Part shown: positions 37,633 to 49,458 of the stretch, piece after piece
How the letters are laid out: each line of letters starts with the position of its first letter
How positions within the stretch are numbered: position 1 is the stretch's first letter
Assembly (NCBI GenBank): GCA_029747585.1
Contig: JAPEVF010000269.1
Coordinates: 1-56,679, forward strand
Source: Pleurotus djamor
Taxonomy: Eukaryota; Basidiomycota; Agaricomycetes; Agaricales; Pleurotaceae
Reading direction: 5' to 3'
DNA length: 56,679 nucleotides
Translations under genes and position numbers: made by a program
The notes under the pieces: model-generated
Databases searched by the model: none
What the model saw: the letters and a program-made list of their open reading frames with translations, nothing else
What the model was told of the DNA's origin: nothing

Positions 37633-40600
37633 ATGCCTGCACCACGGCTATCTCAAAATGTCGAGGCCGCTCGCGCTGCTGCTCTACAGGCAGAGTTCAA
37701 CGAAAAGAAATGGGTCTGGGTTCCAGACGACAAGGAAGGTTATGTTGCTGGTTGGATTTCGAGAGAGGAGGACGATACTGGGGAAATCGTGCTATCATCT
37801 GGCGGAGAGGTAAGCAAACCATTGGAACTCACGTACAGCTCTTGACCTTCGAATAGATCCGCCGAGTTCCTTTGTACGCTTTGTCGAAGATGAATCCCCC
37901 AAAATTCGATCGCGTAGAGGATATTGCTGATCTTACATTCCTGAACGAGGCCAGCGTCGTTCATAATCTTCGCCTAAGGTACGGTTCTGGAGCTATCTAT
38001 GTGGGTGTGGTTTTATCTTTCAGCCTCGTATGCAGCTCACGTCTGTTCAGACTTATTCAGGCTTATTCTTAGTCGCCATTAATCCTTACCAGAATTTGCC
38101 ACTTTACTCAGATGCCATTGTCCAACAATATCGAGGAAAGAGACGTGATGAAAATCCCCCCCACATATTTGCTGTCGCCGAACGCGCTTGGGTGAACATG
38201 GGTGAAGAGCGAGAGAACCAGAGTATCCTCATAACGTGTGTGACTTGTGTGGCTCACACCTCACTCACGTTGACCTGATCATCACCATTACTCTAGAGGA
38301 GAATCCGGGGCCGGGAAGACAGAAAGCACGAAAAAGGTCATTCAGTACCTTGCAGCCATCGCCACCGATGCCCATCTTCCGTCTACGCCATCTCATTCGC
38401 GTTCCCCGACTATCCCAAGTTCCTCGTCCTCCGGCGCGATTATGCCTTCTTCTGGTCTTCCCAGAAATAGCTCGTTCAAACGGAATGCGCACACAGCCGG
38501 GGTCACAGCGTCCGGTTCAGGATCGCATATGACGGCCAAAGACCGGTTGGGCCTTTTGGAACGCCAGATTCTACAGGCGAATCCGATCCTAGAAGCATTC
38601 GGTAACGCACAAACACAGCGGAACAACAACTCGAGTCGATTTGGCAAGTTTGTTCGGATTATGTTTGCCCCTGATGGAAGTATTGCGGGCGCGTACATTG
38701 ATTGGTATCTGTTGGAGAAGAGTCGGGTGGTCGTTAGGAGCGAGGCCGAACGGAGCTTTCACGTATTCTACCAGCTTATGGCTGGTGGGGGCCGGCAGTT
38801 TAAAGGTCAGTGAACGATCGTTTCGCAACTGTAGCTCCTATCGTTGATGTTCTATGAATAGAGTCCCTTTTGCTGCATGGAGGGGTAGAAGACTATGGGT
38901 ACCTCAACCAAAGTCGTAGGGAAGTGGATGGAGTCGACGACAAAGAAGAGTGGTCACATCTCAAGGTAAGTTGCCCAACACTTTGACTGCATGTGATTCC
39001 ATGTATTATAGACAGCTTTGGACGTCGTTGGGTTCACCCCAGCCGAGCAATTCGACCTTTTCCGCGTCGTTGCTGCCATCATGCACATAGGGAACATTAC
39101 CATCAACTCGACACGGTCGGATGACGCGGTCATGCCCGATCCATCTCAAGCCGAACGCGTCTGCCATCTCCTCGGTATTCCTGTCGCAGACTTCACGCGG
39201 GCTATCCTTCGCCCGAGTGTCCTTGCCGGTCGTGAATGGGTATCGCAAGCTCGAACGCGCCGCCAAGCTCTCGATGAACTAGCTGCTCTCTGCAAGACGT
39301 TGTACGAGAAGACATTTTCCATGCTTGTCGACAGAATAAATCGAGCTCTTGACCGCCCGTCCTCGAAATCAACCTTCATTGGTGTTCTCGACATTGCTGG
39401 CTTTGAAATATTCGACGTCAATGGATATGAACAACTACTCATCAACTACACCAACGAGAAGCTTCAGCAGTTCTTCAATCACCATATGTTCGTCCTAGAG
39501 CAGGAGGAGTATTCTCGTGAAGGGATTGAATGGGATTATGTGAACTTTGGTCTCGACCTTCAACCTACCATCGATCTCATTGAGGCCAATGGTAACCACA
39601 TTGGTATCCTGAGCTGCCTTGACGATGAATGCATCATGCCTAAAGCCACGGACGCGACCTTTACGCACAAACTCCATCAGATCTGGGCTGGTGAGGTTGA
39701 CGAGGAGAAGTATCACCCTGGTATGGACAAGTATGAGCCACCGCGGTTCGAACAGGGTTTTATCATACAGCACTACGCTGGCAAGGTCGAATATCGGACG
39801 GATGGATGGCTCGAGAAGAACAAAGACCCGCTGAACGACAACATCACTCGGGTTTTGGCCGCGTCGAACGAGCGGTTTATTGCGTCCCTCTTTGCCGAAT
39901 ATGACGACCTCCCCGCACCTGGAACGGTGCAGAATATGTTCACTGTTGGGAAACGGCGTGCGCTGAAGAAGGGAGCCTTTAGGACTGTCGGACAGAGGCA
40001 CAAAGAACAGTTGACGAGTTTGATGGCTCAGCTTCATTCGACTCAACCCCACTTCGTGCGTTGTATCGTCCCTAACGTCAACAAGAAGCCTGCGCGAGTC
40101 GATGTCCCGCTTGTCCTGGACCAGCTACGATGCAATGGTGTCCTCGAAGGTATCCGAATTGCACGTTTGGGATACCCTAATCGACTTCCTTTCGTTGAGT
40201 TCCGCCAACGTTACGAGGTTTTGACACCGGGTATCATACCTCGTGGATATATGGATGGTCGTAAAGCTTGCTTGCTCATGGTCGATGCGTTGGACTTGGA
40301 CAAGTCTATATATCGCGTCGGTACTTCCAAGATTTTCTTCAAAGCCACCGTACTGGCCGAACTGGAAGAGAGGCGCGACGCCATGCTCTTTGATATATTC
40401 TCCCGCCTGCAAGCCGTCGCTAGAATGTACACCGCACGAAGACAGATGAAGAAGATCCTGAACAGAGCTGTCGCCATTCGGACCATCCAGAGAAACGCGA
40501 GAGTTTATGGGGAGCTTCGAGACTGGCCTTGGTGGCAACTTTACACGAAGGTATTATTGATCATAACCACATTTCGCCTTCGGGAGCTAATGCCTGTCCT

Positions 40601-43600
40601 TCTTTAGGTCCGACCACTACTCGCTGCTACGCGCAACGACGACGAACTTCGTAAGAAAGAGGCGGAGTTGGCTTTGATACGTGAGCGAGCTGAGCGGGAT
40701 AAGCAAGAGAAGGCAGCCTTGGAGGAGTTGAAGATGTCACTGGAAACGGAAAAGCGCAAGGTAGAGGATAGTCTTGAAGCAGAGCGGGCCGCTGGTATGG
40801 ACAAAGAGGCTCGTCTGGAGCGTAGCAAGATCAGAGAGGTCGAGCTGGAAGAGGAGGTTCTCGCATTGCAGTCCTATCTCGAGACGCAGGATAAGCACCT
40901 CGATGAGACCCGTAGGATGCAAAAGGAGAAGGATGGCGCTCATGAGTTGCTTAAACAGGCTTTCGACCAGGCCGCAGAACATCTTGTTCGACTGGAGGCT
41001 GAACAGCAGGAATCGGCAAAGAGGGAGGAGGAACTTGTTGAGGAACTTAGGATCCACCAGGAGCATCTGCACGGTCTACAAGCTGACCATGACGAACTTA
41101 CGAAAGTCAGCGAAGACTTGAAAAACCTCGTCGTTCAGCGCGAAGAAGACCTTGCACGGGCGAAGGAACGAATGGATGTGCTCGTCGCAGACCTTGAGGG
41201 AAAGTTCAACAGCGAGAAGAAGGCCAAGGAGACTCTAAAGAGCAAGTCTGACGGATTGGAACAGGAACTGCATCAGACCAAGGAACAGCTGGCTGAGCTT
41301 ACCAGAACGGCGACGGACTACTCGAATATGATTCAGAAGAAAGAGGATCGTATTGGGCAACTCCTCTTGCAGCTGGAGACCTCGAAGACCGAACGCGATG
41401 CAGCATCTCAACAGACCATTGAGCTTCAGAGCGACATCGACACTCTTGTTGCCGAGCTCGATGCCGAGAAGCTGGACAAGGAGCGGACTGCTCTGGCACA
41501 CGCGAAGCTTGTCGAGGAACTTGACGATATGCGCACTCTCATGCAGGCCAAAACGAGTGAGGAGACCAAGCGCCGTGAGGTGGAGAAGAGCAGGGAGGAA
41601 GAACTTGGGAACTTACGGCGTGAAGTCGCTTCTCTGCAGCAAGAACTTGGCGATGTGCGCAGGCTAGCAGCTGAAACCCAAAGCAAGCTCAAAGCCGAAC
41701 TCGAGAAAGTGACAAGAGACTATCATGCGTTAGAGCGGAGTCACCAGTCGCTTTCGGACAGAGAACGCGCTGCACAGGCCGAGCTTTCTAAGCTACAAGC
41801 TTCTGTTGCCAACCTTGAGAAGTCCAAACGGGCCTCAGAGTCGGAATTGCAGGCCGTTCGCACGAGACAAGTCAACACTGATAACGAACTATCAACGGTC
41901 ATGAAAGCAAAAGCAGTAAGTAGTGATGATGCTTCATGAACTGTTTGATCTAAATCAACCCTCTGTGTAGGATCTTGAGCGCCAATTAGTCGCTGTTCAG
42001 ACGCGCCGGGACGAACTCGAAGATTCCTTCATGGAAGCAGAACGGGACAAACTTACTCACCAACGTCACCTTGAGCTTTCTAAGAAAAACCTCGAGAACG
42101 AGACCAAGAAGTCGACTCAACTTGAAGCGAATCTCGCCACCGTCAAATCGGAGTTGGCCGCGCTTAAAGACCTCAATGTCAAGCTTGATCGGGATCTCAA
42201 AAAGGCTCTCAAAGATGTTCAGGACCGTGAATGGGATATCAAGAAGCTCGAGTCTCGTCAAGACAAAATCACCGTGGAGCACATACACGTCTACGAGAAA
42301 GTCAAGCGTGCCACCGATCGCGAACTCCAGAATCTCAAGCAGGAGCTACAACAGAATGAAACCTACATCCGCTCGCTCGAAAGGATGAGGGATCAACTGA
42401 AGACTGAGGCCGAGGATTTGGAAAGACGAACACAACAAGAGAGTCTGGAGCTTCGTTCTAAGGAGAAGGCTGCCAAAACGTTCGAGGACAAAGCTGCTCG
42501 CGCTGTGGTCGATCTTGAAAGTGAACGGAAATCGAAGGAGTTGGCAGAGATGCGGATAAGGAAGCTGGAATCAGAGCTCAAGACCGCGCAAGATCAGATT
42601 GTCGAACTCTCCCAAGAGGTCCTCGCCTCTCAGAGATCCAAAGACAACTTGGAGATGGAACTCATGCGCATCGCGGATGAGACCCAAACTCCCAATTCTG
42701 TAGCCAAGGCCCATCGGGAATACCAGTCACGCATTGCTCGTCTTGAAGAACAGCTTGACCAGGCTGAGAATGAGCGCACTTCTGCAGATAAGATTCGCGC
42801 TGCCGTCGAACGCCAACACGCCGAGATCCGCCAGCTCATCATGTCTTCCAATCCTAGTGACAAGGGCTTCCAGTCTCGCCTCTTACAGGAGCTTCAACTT
42901 GCCGACAACCAGCTCAGTAAGGAGATGAACGGAAGGGCTGAGCAGTTGAAAGTCAATCGCAAGCTTGATTTCACATCCATGGCCAATGTCACGCCATCCA
43001 AATCTCCTGTCCCCAATCGTTCCCGCAAGGAATCGCTACCCGACCCACCAACGAGATCTGACCCTCAGGTTGGAACTCTCAAACAGCAGGTGCAGAAACT
43101 GGAGATACAGATGGCTGCGTCTGAACGCGTCCGTCGACACCTTGAAAACGCCATTCGCGATATGTTGGCTGAGCTGGAGCGAAGCGACGACTCGAAGCAA
43201 TCTATTGACAATTATCGCAAGCGTCTCGCGAAAGAGAACTCACGTCTATCTGAACTTCTCCACGAAGAGTCAGAAGCCCGTCGCGCTGCCGAGGCCGCCC
43301 AAATCGACGGCGTCCAATCTATGTGGAATAAGTTCCAGAATACGATCTCGGAGGAGCGCGAGAGCTACGCTCGACTAGAAGAATCTCGTAAAGCCCTTGT
43401 ACGTTTTCGTGTTCGCCGTCTTTCGTCATGCTGAAACTAAAGCAAAAAACCCATTAGGTCGTTCAGAACCGAACTACTCAGGCTGAACTGGAGTCACAAA
43501 AAGCTCAGTTCCGCGAACTTGCCACCTCTAAGAAACAGCTTCAGGCTGATGTGTCCATGTTGCAAGAAGAATTAGCCGCCGCGAAGAATGAAGCCTCAGG

Positions 43601-45528
43601 TAGACGCTCTTTGTTTTCCCCATAGAGATTGACTGATTGTCGTGTTACAGCTGCGAAGCGAGATCTCCAAACGCGCTTGCATGAAGACGAAATATCATCA
43701 ACGACTTCGTCGGCCGCTCAGTCAGGTGTGTCATGCTCTATCATCATCTAAGCCTCAGCGCCTTAAGACATCTCTCCCATGCAGAATTCCGGGCGGCAAT
43801 TGAAGCCTATCAAGCCAAGGAAGGGGAGTATCGTAGCAAACTCGAAGCCGCGGAGATTGCTCGCGCCAAAGCTGCCCGCGCTGAGGCTCATGGTGAGTAT
43901 AGATGACTTGCTTTGGCGCTTTTGACTGATAATCTCCCAGCTCGACGGAGTCTCACAGATTTAGAGAAAGCTCAAGCGCAGGCCATCGAAGAGAGGAGTG
44001 CGTTCGAGGCCAAGCTGAAGGCGGCTGAACTCAAACTACACGACCTGGAAGCCAAGTACGAGGAAGAGAACCGAGAAGCGACCGATTTGAGCTTGCTTCA
44101 TCAGCGCCTTGTCGAAGAACTTCAAGATGAACGCAAGCAACATCAAGAGGATCTCAAAGCACGCGACTTCACTGCTGATCAAGTGCAGAAGAAGTATCAA
44201 GGTATGGTCTCTAGACATTGAACTGTGTTGGTCGTACTCACTCCCTCTACAGCGGAATTGGCACAGCTGAGTGAAGGCACGTGACTATCAATAACTATTT
44301 CCGTCATGACTGACTTTCTCCTGTCTCTTCAGAGCTTCAATCCCAACGCGATACTATCAGCCGTCTCCGTGAGGATAATCGCAAGATTCGTTCCGACTAT
44401 GACCAGTTGGTCTTCGACTACAATAACGAGTCCTCTAGTATCGGTGGGTGGAAGAGAGAAAGAGAACGCTTGGAGACCAAGATCGAAGACCTCAACAAAG
44501 CTTATGCTACGTCTGAGAGTGCCCAAGCTGATCAACAAGCCCAAATTGTTGCCTTGCATTCGCAAGTCCGGGAATTCCGTAGTGTCCTCAACGACGCCGA
44601 AGCCGAACGAACGATGCTCCAGAAAGCCAGGCGCGCCCTTCAGGCCGAGCTTGAATCCATCAAACTCGATTATGTCGACACGAACAAGATGTCATCGGAC
44701 CGGGAACTTCAGAAACTGCAGCTCAAGAAACAGGATCTCGAGAGGGCTTTGGACGAACAAGAGGACCGTGTTGCTCACGCTGTGGACCGCATGAAGGAAG
44801 CTGAAGCCTTTGCGACGCGATGCCAGACTGAGCTCTCTGCTGTTCAGAAAGAGAACTCAAAGCTTGATAAGCTGAATGTATGTGCTTAAGTGAAGTTGTC
44901 GACGCTGTGGACTGATCGTACTGGCCTAGGCGAGTTTGGAGAATCAAATCAAGGAGCTCAATGTCCGCATCGTAGACCTAGAGACCAAGGCTTACACCAA
45001 CTCTCCTCGGTCTACAATCAGTGCCCGTCGACCTGATGGGAAGATTGAGGAGTTGACAAATTCGCTCACTGGTGGAAAGGAGAAGGCGGAGAACCCGCGA
45101 TCATTACGCGCAGCGGACAAGCTTGCTCGGGATGCCAAACTTCAAATTGCTGAGAGTGATCGGCAGAGACAGAAGTTGGAGGAAGAGCGGAAGGCGTATG
45201 AATCTCAAATCCGCGCACTAAGAGAGAGTATGGACAAACTTGTATGTTTCCCACCTCTTTCATCATCCGCCCCGAACTTATATGACTCATAGCAATCTGA
45301 GGAAGCCACGCTACAAGCCATGAAGCGGAGGGCTGAACGTGAAGCTGGAGATTACAAGCAGCAGACTTTAAGGTGACTTTCCTTGCGGTCTACCCGATCA
45401 AGTCTGCTCAAGTTGACCTGGCCTACCTTCACAGCTTGGAACGGGAAGTGGAAAGATTGCGAAGTAGACTGGATCGACCCCCAACTGCGTCTATCCTTGA
45501 TTCGCCTTCAGTCTCTCCGAAGAAGTAA
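37633..45528 (+). CDS. myo2: Class II (conventional) myosin heavy chain
   Basis: The start [20 protein letters not shown] (an in-frame stop at 37579-37581 rules out an earlier start in this exon) leads into an SH3-like N-terminal domain, [17 protein letters not shown]. Motor motifs: [12 protein letters not shown] (P-loop, spliced), a Ser-rich loop 1 insert, [10 protein letters not shown] (switch I), LDIAGFEIF (switch II), [10 protein letters not shown] and [10 protein letters not shown]. Two IQ-like segments follow ([16 protein letters not shown] and [17 protein letters not shown]), then [12 protein letters not shown] and a coiled-coil tail running from about 40600 to 45480. The rod is interrupted by a Pro/Ser hinge near 42980-43070. 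The end is [17 protein letters not shown] at 45526-45528. I estimate about 2,200 residues, long as in filamentous ascomycete myosin II. It drives contraction of the cytokinetic actomyosin ring. Orthologues are named Myo2 (fission yeast) and Myo1 (budding yeast). Confidence 0.96.
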
Positions 45529-46009
45529 TGCCTACTGGTTTCGTTTCCATTTCTAATATCTGATACCTTGTGTCACTATTGTTGTATATATATGGTGTGT
45601 ATAATGGACATCTGCATCTCTCATGTAGCCTATTTTCCCTTCTCCACGAATATAATTTTCATGCCTTTGTATGGGACCTTCCAAATTCCACGGTCGTCCA
45701 GAGGAAGAGTGCGAGGCTGAGATTGAGAATTCCCTGGCTATGGGTAGCGAGGACCCGACCCAAGTTAAATAGAGAAGCTGGGATGCAAGGAAGAGAGTTG
45801 GGGCGAATGGTACCGAGCGCAGTGTCAGGAGCAGCTCAGGGGCGGCAGGACAAGAGTCGGTAGTTACCGAACCACATTTACAGTTCATCACAATAAGGTT
45901 TGCCAGGGGCTCTACACACACCATACCCAAAATACTTGGCAAGCCCTTCGCCGTCTGTGATCGCGTCCTCCCCCCTTCCCCTTCCCTACCCTTCAAGACC
46001 TTCACCGCC
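45529..46009. other. Intergenic: myosin 3' flank and eL38 promoter
   Basis: No gene was recognised. The right end has pyrimidine-rich tracts (CCCCCCTTCCCCTTCC) just before the ribosomal protein ATG, typical of fungal ribosomal protein leaders. Confidence 0.45.
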
Positions 46010-46754
46010 ATGGTCAGTAGACCCTTCCCCAGCTCTGTGTACTGTACCCTTATCTCACTCCGATCTTTGAACTCGATGTCAATTTGATGCCCTGGGTCAA
46101 ATTCGTGACCTTTAGCCCAAAGAAATCCGTGACATCAAGCAATTCATCGAAATTGCGAGGAGAAAGGATGCCACCCGTGCGTACTTGGCTACTCTTTCCC
46201 CAGACATAAAATTAATTCTCTATGCTTTCTTCTGAATATTACATTCGCGTTGTAACCGTCGCACTGGAACTTATCAAACGAACTCTCGCGCGTGTCCTTG
46301 CCTACATTTGCCTCGAATTCTCCACGATGGATACTACTTGCTCGGATGATGTTGTCATGTATTAATCAACCGGACTTTGTGGTGCGGTTGGACATGGTTG
46401 CATTTTCGGCCGTGGCGCGACGATGTATGGTGGTGTAAATCCTTGCTGTTTACACGAACAGAGGCTCGCATAAAGAAAACCCAATCCAAAATTGCCGGCG
46501 GAAAGGTCCAGACGAAATTCAAAGTTCGCTGCTCAAGATACCTCTACACTCTATCCGTCGATGACCCAGAGAAGGCCGACAAATTGGCCCAGAGTCTACC
46601 ACCTGGTGAGTTATCTTTCTGATTTTCCATTTGCTTTCACAACTCTTCCCCACTCCCATACCATTTGTTCGACTAGTTGACTGATGACGTCTATTATCTG
46701 TGCGCAGGTTTGACTGTTGTCGACCTCTCTAAAGCCACACCAAAGAAGAAGTAA
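46010..46754 (+). CDS. RPL38: 60S ribosomal protein eL38
   Basis: Four coding exons (46010-46012, 46116-46176, 46462-46605, 46708-46754) total 255 nt and encode 84 residues. The protein reads [20 protein letters not shown], then RIKKT, VKCS-type [26 protein letters not shown] and ends KATPKKK. This matches eL38 in order and length, slightly longer than the animal protein because of a short [10 protein letters not shown] insert after the RIKKTQ block. The first coding exon is only the ATG codon, followed directly by an intron of 103 nt. It is a small component of the large ribosomal subunit. An intron inside or next to the start codon is common in fungal ribosomal protein genes. Confidence 0.96.
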
Positions 46755-48468
46755 ACACAATCAAAAACTTGTCGCTTGTGGTCTTCGGTTGAGTGATTAG
46801 GGTTGTTGGTCACGGAGGAGTTCTTCCCTACGATACTATGCAGTATGTATATCTATGCACAAGTGCAACACAGAAACATGCATTACCCATGGTGCATCAT
46901 GCCTGTTTCAGGTTGGCCCGATGTTTCAGCCCAATATTGGTCTGCACCCAGTATATCGTGTCCTGAACGTTGGACCCAGGAGCAGCACATGGACAGCGGA
47001 AATAAGGTATCAAATTCGCTTCAATCTTGGTACATCTCGATCTGCGTCCTGATATAACAATTGGCAGTTAAAAATCATTCCAGGAGTCGGGGGTCTGACT
47101 TCCTGTCCACATCAACGCCTAAGTACCGGAAGCGAACTCTATCAATGGGGCTAGCAGATCTTGCCTTACAAAGCTGCCGAATAGTAGTCTGGCGAAATTT
47201 TACTTCGTCGTCTACTCTACTCGCTATGCGCACGGTCATGCAAGACCAGGAGGGCTAGCTTTCCAGCAGCCAAGCCCTCAAGCGCGTTGAGTGGCATCTC
47301 CTTTCGACCATGAACATGACCCGTTGTTTCTATGGCGAACAATCACCAGATTCTCCATCTCATGGAGTGTTGACTTGCCCGCTTTCCCACTTCCTTTGTC
47401 GGAACACTCCATTCCAAGCCGAGCGTCAAGGTTCTCTTCAATTTCCCCCAGAGAACAACGTTTTGAACCGGCGAATTATATCGTCTGTCGAGCCTTTGCT
47501 ACGCTCTGTATAAACCATGCCAACCCACTTGTAATTCGACCACAATCGATTTGACTTGAGGCCAAGGCAGTGCGCGCTGTCACCCCTCCCGTATCTCCTT
47601 GCGCCTACATAAGCCTTTCTTCTGTCACTATTTCATTTCCTCTCCTCTCCTTCTAGTTACCTCCCAGATTGGAGGCAACAAAAAGCCGACTTGGAGCCAA
47701 GGAGAGCACCTGTCCGGGTCGTATCAACTCCGCAGACTCGTACGTGCCTATGCAGGTAGCTCTCGTTCGGAATGTGCTCAATATTGAGGTTAAATCCCAA
47801 GCCTTGAAAATGAAGCGATGTAACCACTTCGTCATCCATACTCCCGTTTCGACGATTCTCCGACAGGTAACCACCACTACAGTTTTTTGCTGCCCGTTGA
47901 CAGAATTTTTGTATCTGAAAATCATTTCAAAAAGCCTTCATGCAGTATGTGTATTGATCCGCTTTACCATCGTATTTTCCAAGGAACCATTCTAGCTCAT
48001 CACAATGATAGGCGATTTTCGACCGGGGTGCTTTTGCAATCTCATCCATGTTCCCCCAAAAGTCCAGGAATGCCAATGAGGTGGGAATTTCTCTGCCAGT
48101 CTGTCAAAGCTTCCCAACACCCAGCCTCTTACCCAGATTATAGAGACGTGATTGTGAAACCTATGTCACAGACTATTGTCCAAATCTTCCGCCATTCATC
48201 CTAATTGCTTCCGAACCCATACGAACGTGAACTACAGCTCGGTCGGTTTGCTAAGTTTCCAAGACAGGTTTCTCCTCCACAATTCGCACCACAAGTCCTC
48301 AAGAAGCCTGCTTCCTTTGTCCCTATTAGTATGTAATCTATACATGGAATAGATAAACTCGAAGATGTCCCTAACACACCGGAAACGGTTTCATCGACCA
48401 CATTCTAGAGTAGCATGTCGACCATACTCAAGTCGCAGGCGCCCCACACGCACACCAGCCCGAACACA
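46755..48468. other. Intergenic, 1.7 kb, no recognised gene
   Basis: This is the convergent space between eL38 (+) and a zinc-finger gene (-). Only short open frames without domain signals are present. No repeats or RNA genes were recognised. Confidence 0.4.
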
Positions 48469-49458
48469 TTATGGGTCGTTAGTCCCTAGATTTATCGGCT
48501 GATCCAAAGTCTTCGACGGACTGGAACCGGAGGCATGAGGTGAATCTGGTACGTGTCTCTTCGAGCGTCTCTGGTGTCGTTTGAGGTCGGCGTTCGTAAT
48601 GAAATTCGAGCCGCAATGGCACTCAAAAGGTCTGTCATCATAATGAGCCGAGATGTGTCCTGGATTCCTGAGGATGAGAAACGTCGAAGAATGAGCGTGA
48701 GTTCATTACTTACGGTCAAGATTGTGTTTGGCCGTAAATCCCTGCGGACAAACGTGACAAAAGAACTTGTGAGGATTGACGCGTCGACGTTCTGCTGCTC
48801 GCGTAACCGCTGTCGTGGAGACTACCTGGCGCGTCGGCGTATCCTGCATGAAAGCACTGAGTAGGCCGTCATGAATATCCGTAGCAGGGAAGTCGTGTTC
48901 AACACCATGGCTGTATCCGTATTCCTGGACCTCGAAGGTGGGGCTGACACCGAAGGCTTCCATGTTCGATTGTATGTACGATTGGAAACCATCATATGAT
49001 AGGTTCGGGGCTACAACCGAAAGGTGGCTTCCTTGAGGTTGGTCCGCTGTAAACGCTGGGAATTCATTGTAAAGTTTATTGGGCAAGAGCGGAGGGTACG
49101 GAGGGTGACGATCTCCGTTTGTATTGGTCAGCGTGTTCGCGGAGTTGAAGTTGAACGTGGATGGAAACAATAGAGGGGATAATCCTGGGTTGGTGAGGTC
49201 GTTCTGCGTAGGAAAGGTAGCAATCTGAGCTGAAGAAGTGAGGTCTGTATGCGTTTGGTGATTCAAGAATGATACGTTAAGTGAAGTACTGTACACCGTA
49301 CCGTCATGAGATGTACCTTGGAATACGTTGAACGGTTGCGCTATTGTCTCGTGACCCATCGCGTTGAACGGAGAGATGCTAAACTCCGGGACGGGAATCC
49401 ACTCCGAGTCGCTAATGAAGAGAGAGGACTGCTCGTTTCTCTGAGAGTTTGAGCTCAT
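48469..49458 (-). CDS. C2H2 zinc-finger protein, paralogue A
   Basis: Two exons (48714-49458, 48469-48659) join to 936 nt, 311 residues. After a long Asn/Ser/Thr/Pro-rich region comes a conserved block RQVVSTTAVTRAAERRR-NPHKFFC, then finger 1, CHVCPQGFTAKHNLDRHISAH (C-x2-C-x12-H-x3-H). A YDDRPF linker leads to finger 2, CHCGSNFITNADLKRH..H, with an unusual C-x1-C and H-x6-H spacing. The 54-nt intron falls inside finger 1, in the Arg codon just before the first His; retaining it gives NLDRK and a stop. It probably binds DNA; role unknown. It is paralogous to the gene at 51680-52692, with the same intron position in finger 1. Confidence 0.87.

Noticed and set aside
39495..40052. Open frame of 185 codons on the minus strand
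   Set aside because: It is antisense to the conserved myosin motor domain; long shadow frames are expected opposite codon-biased exons.
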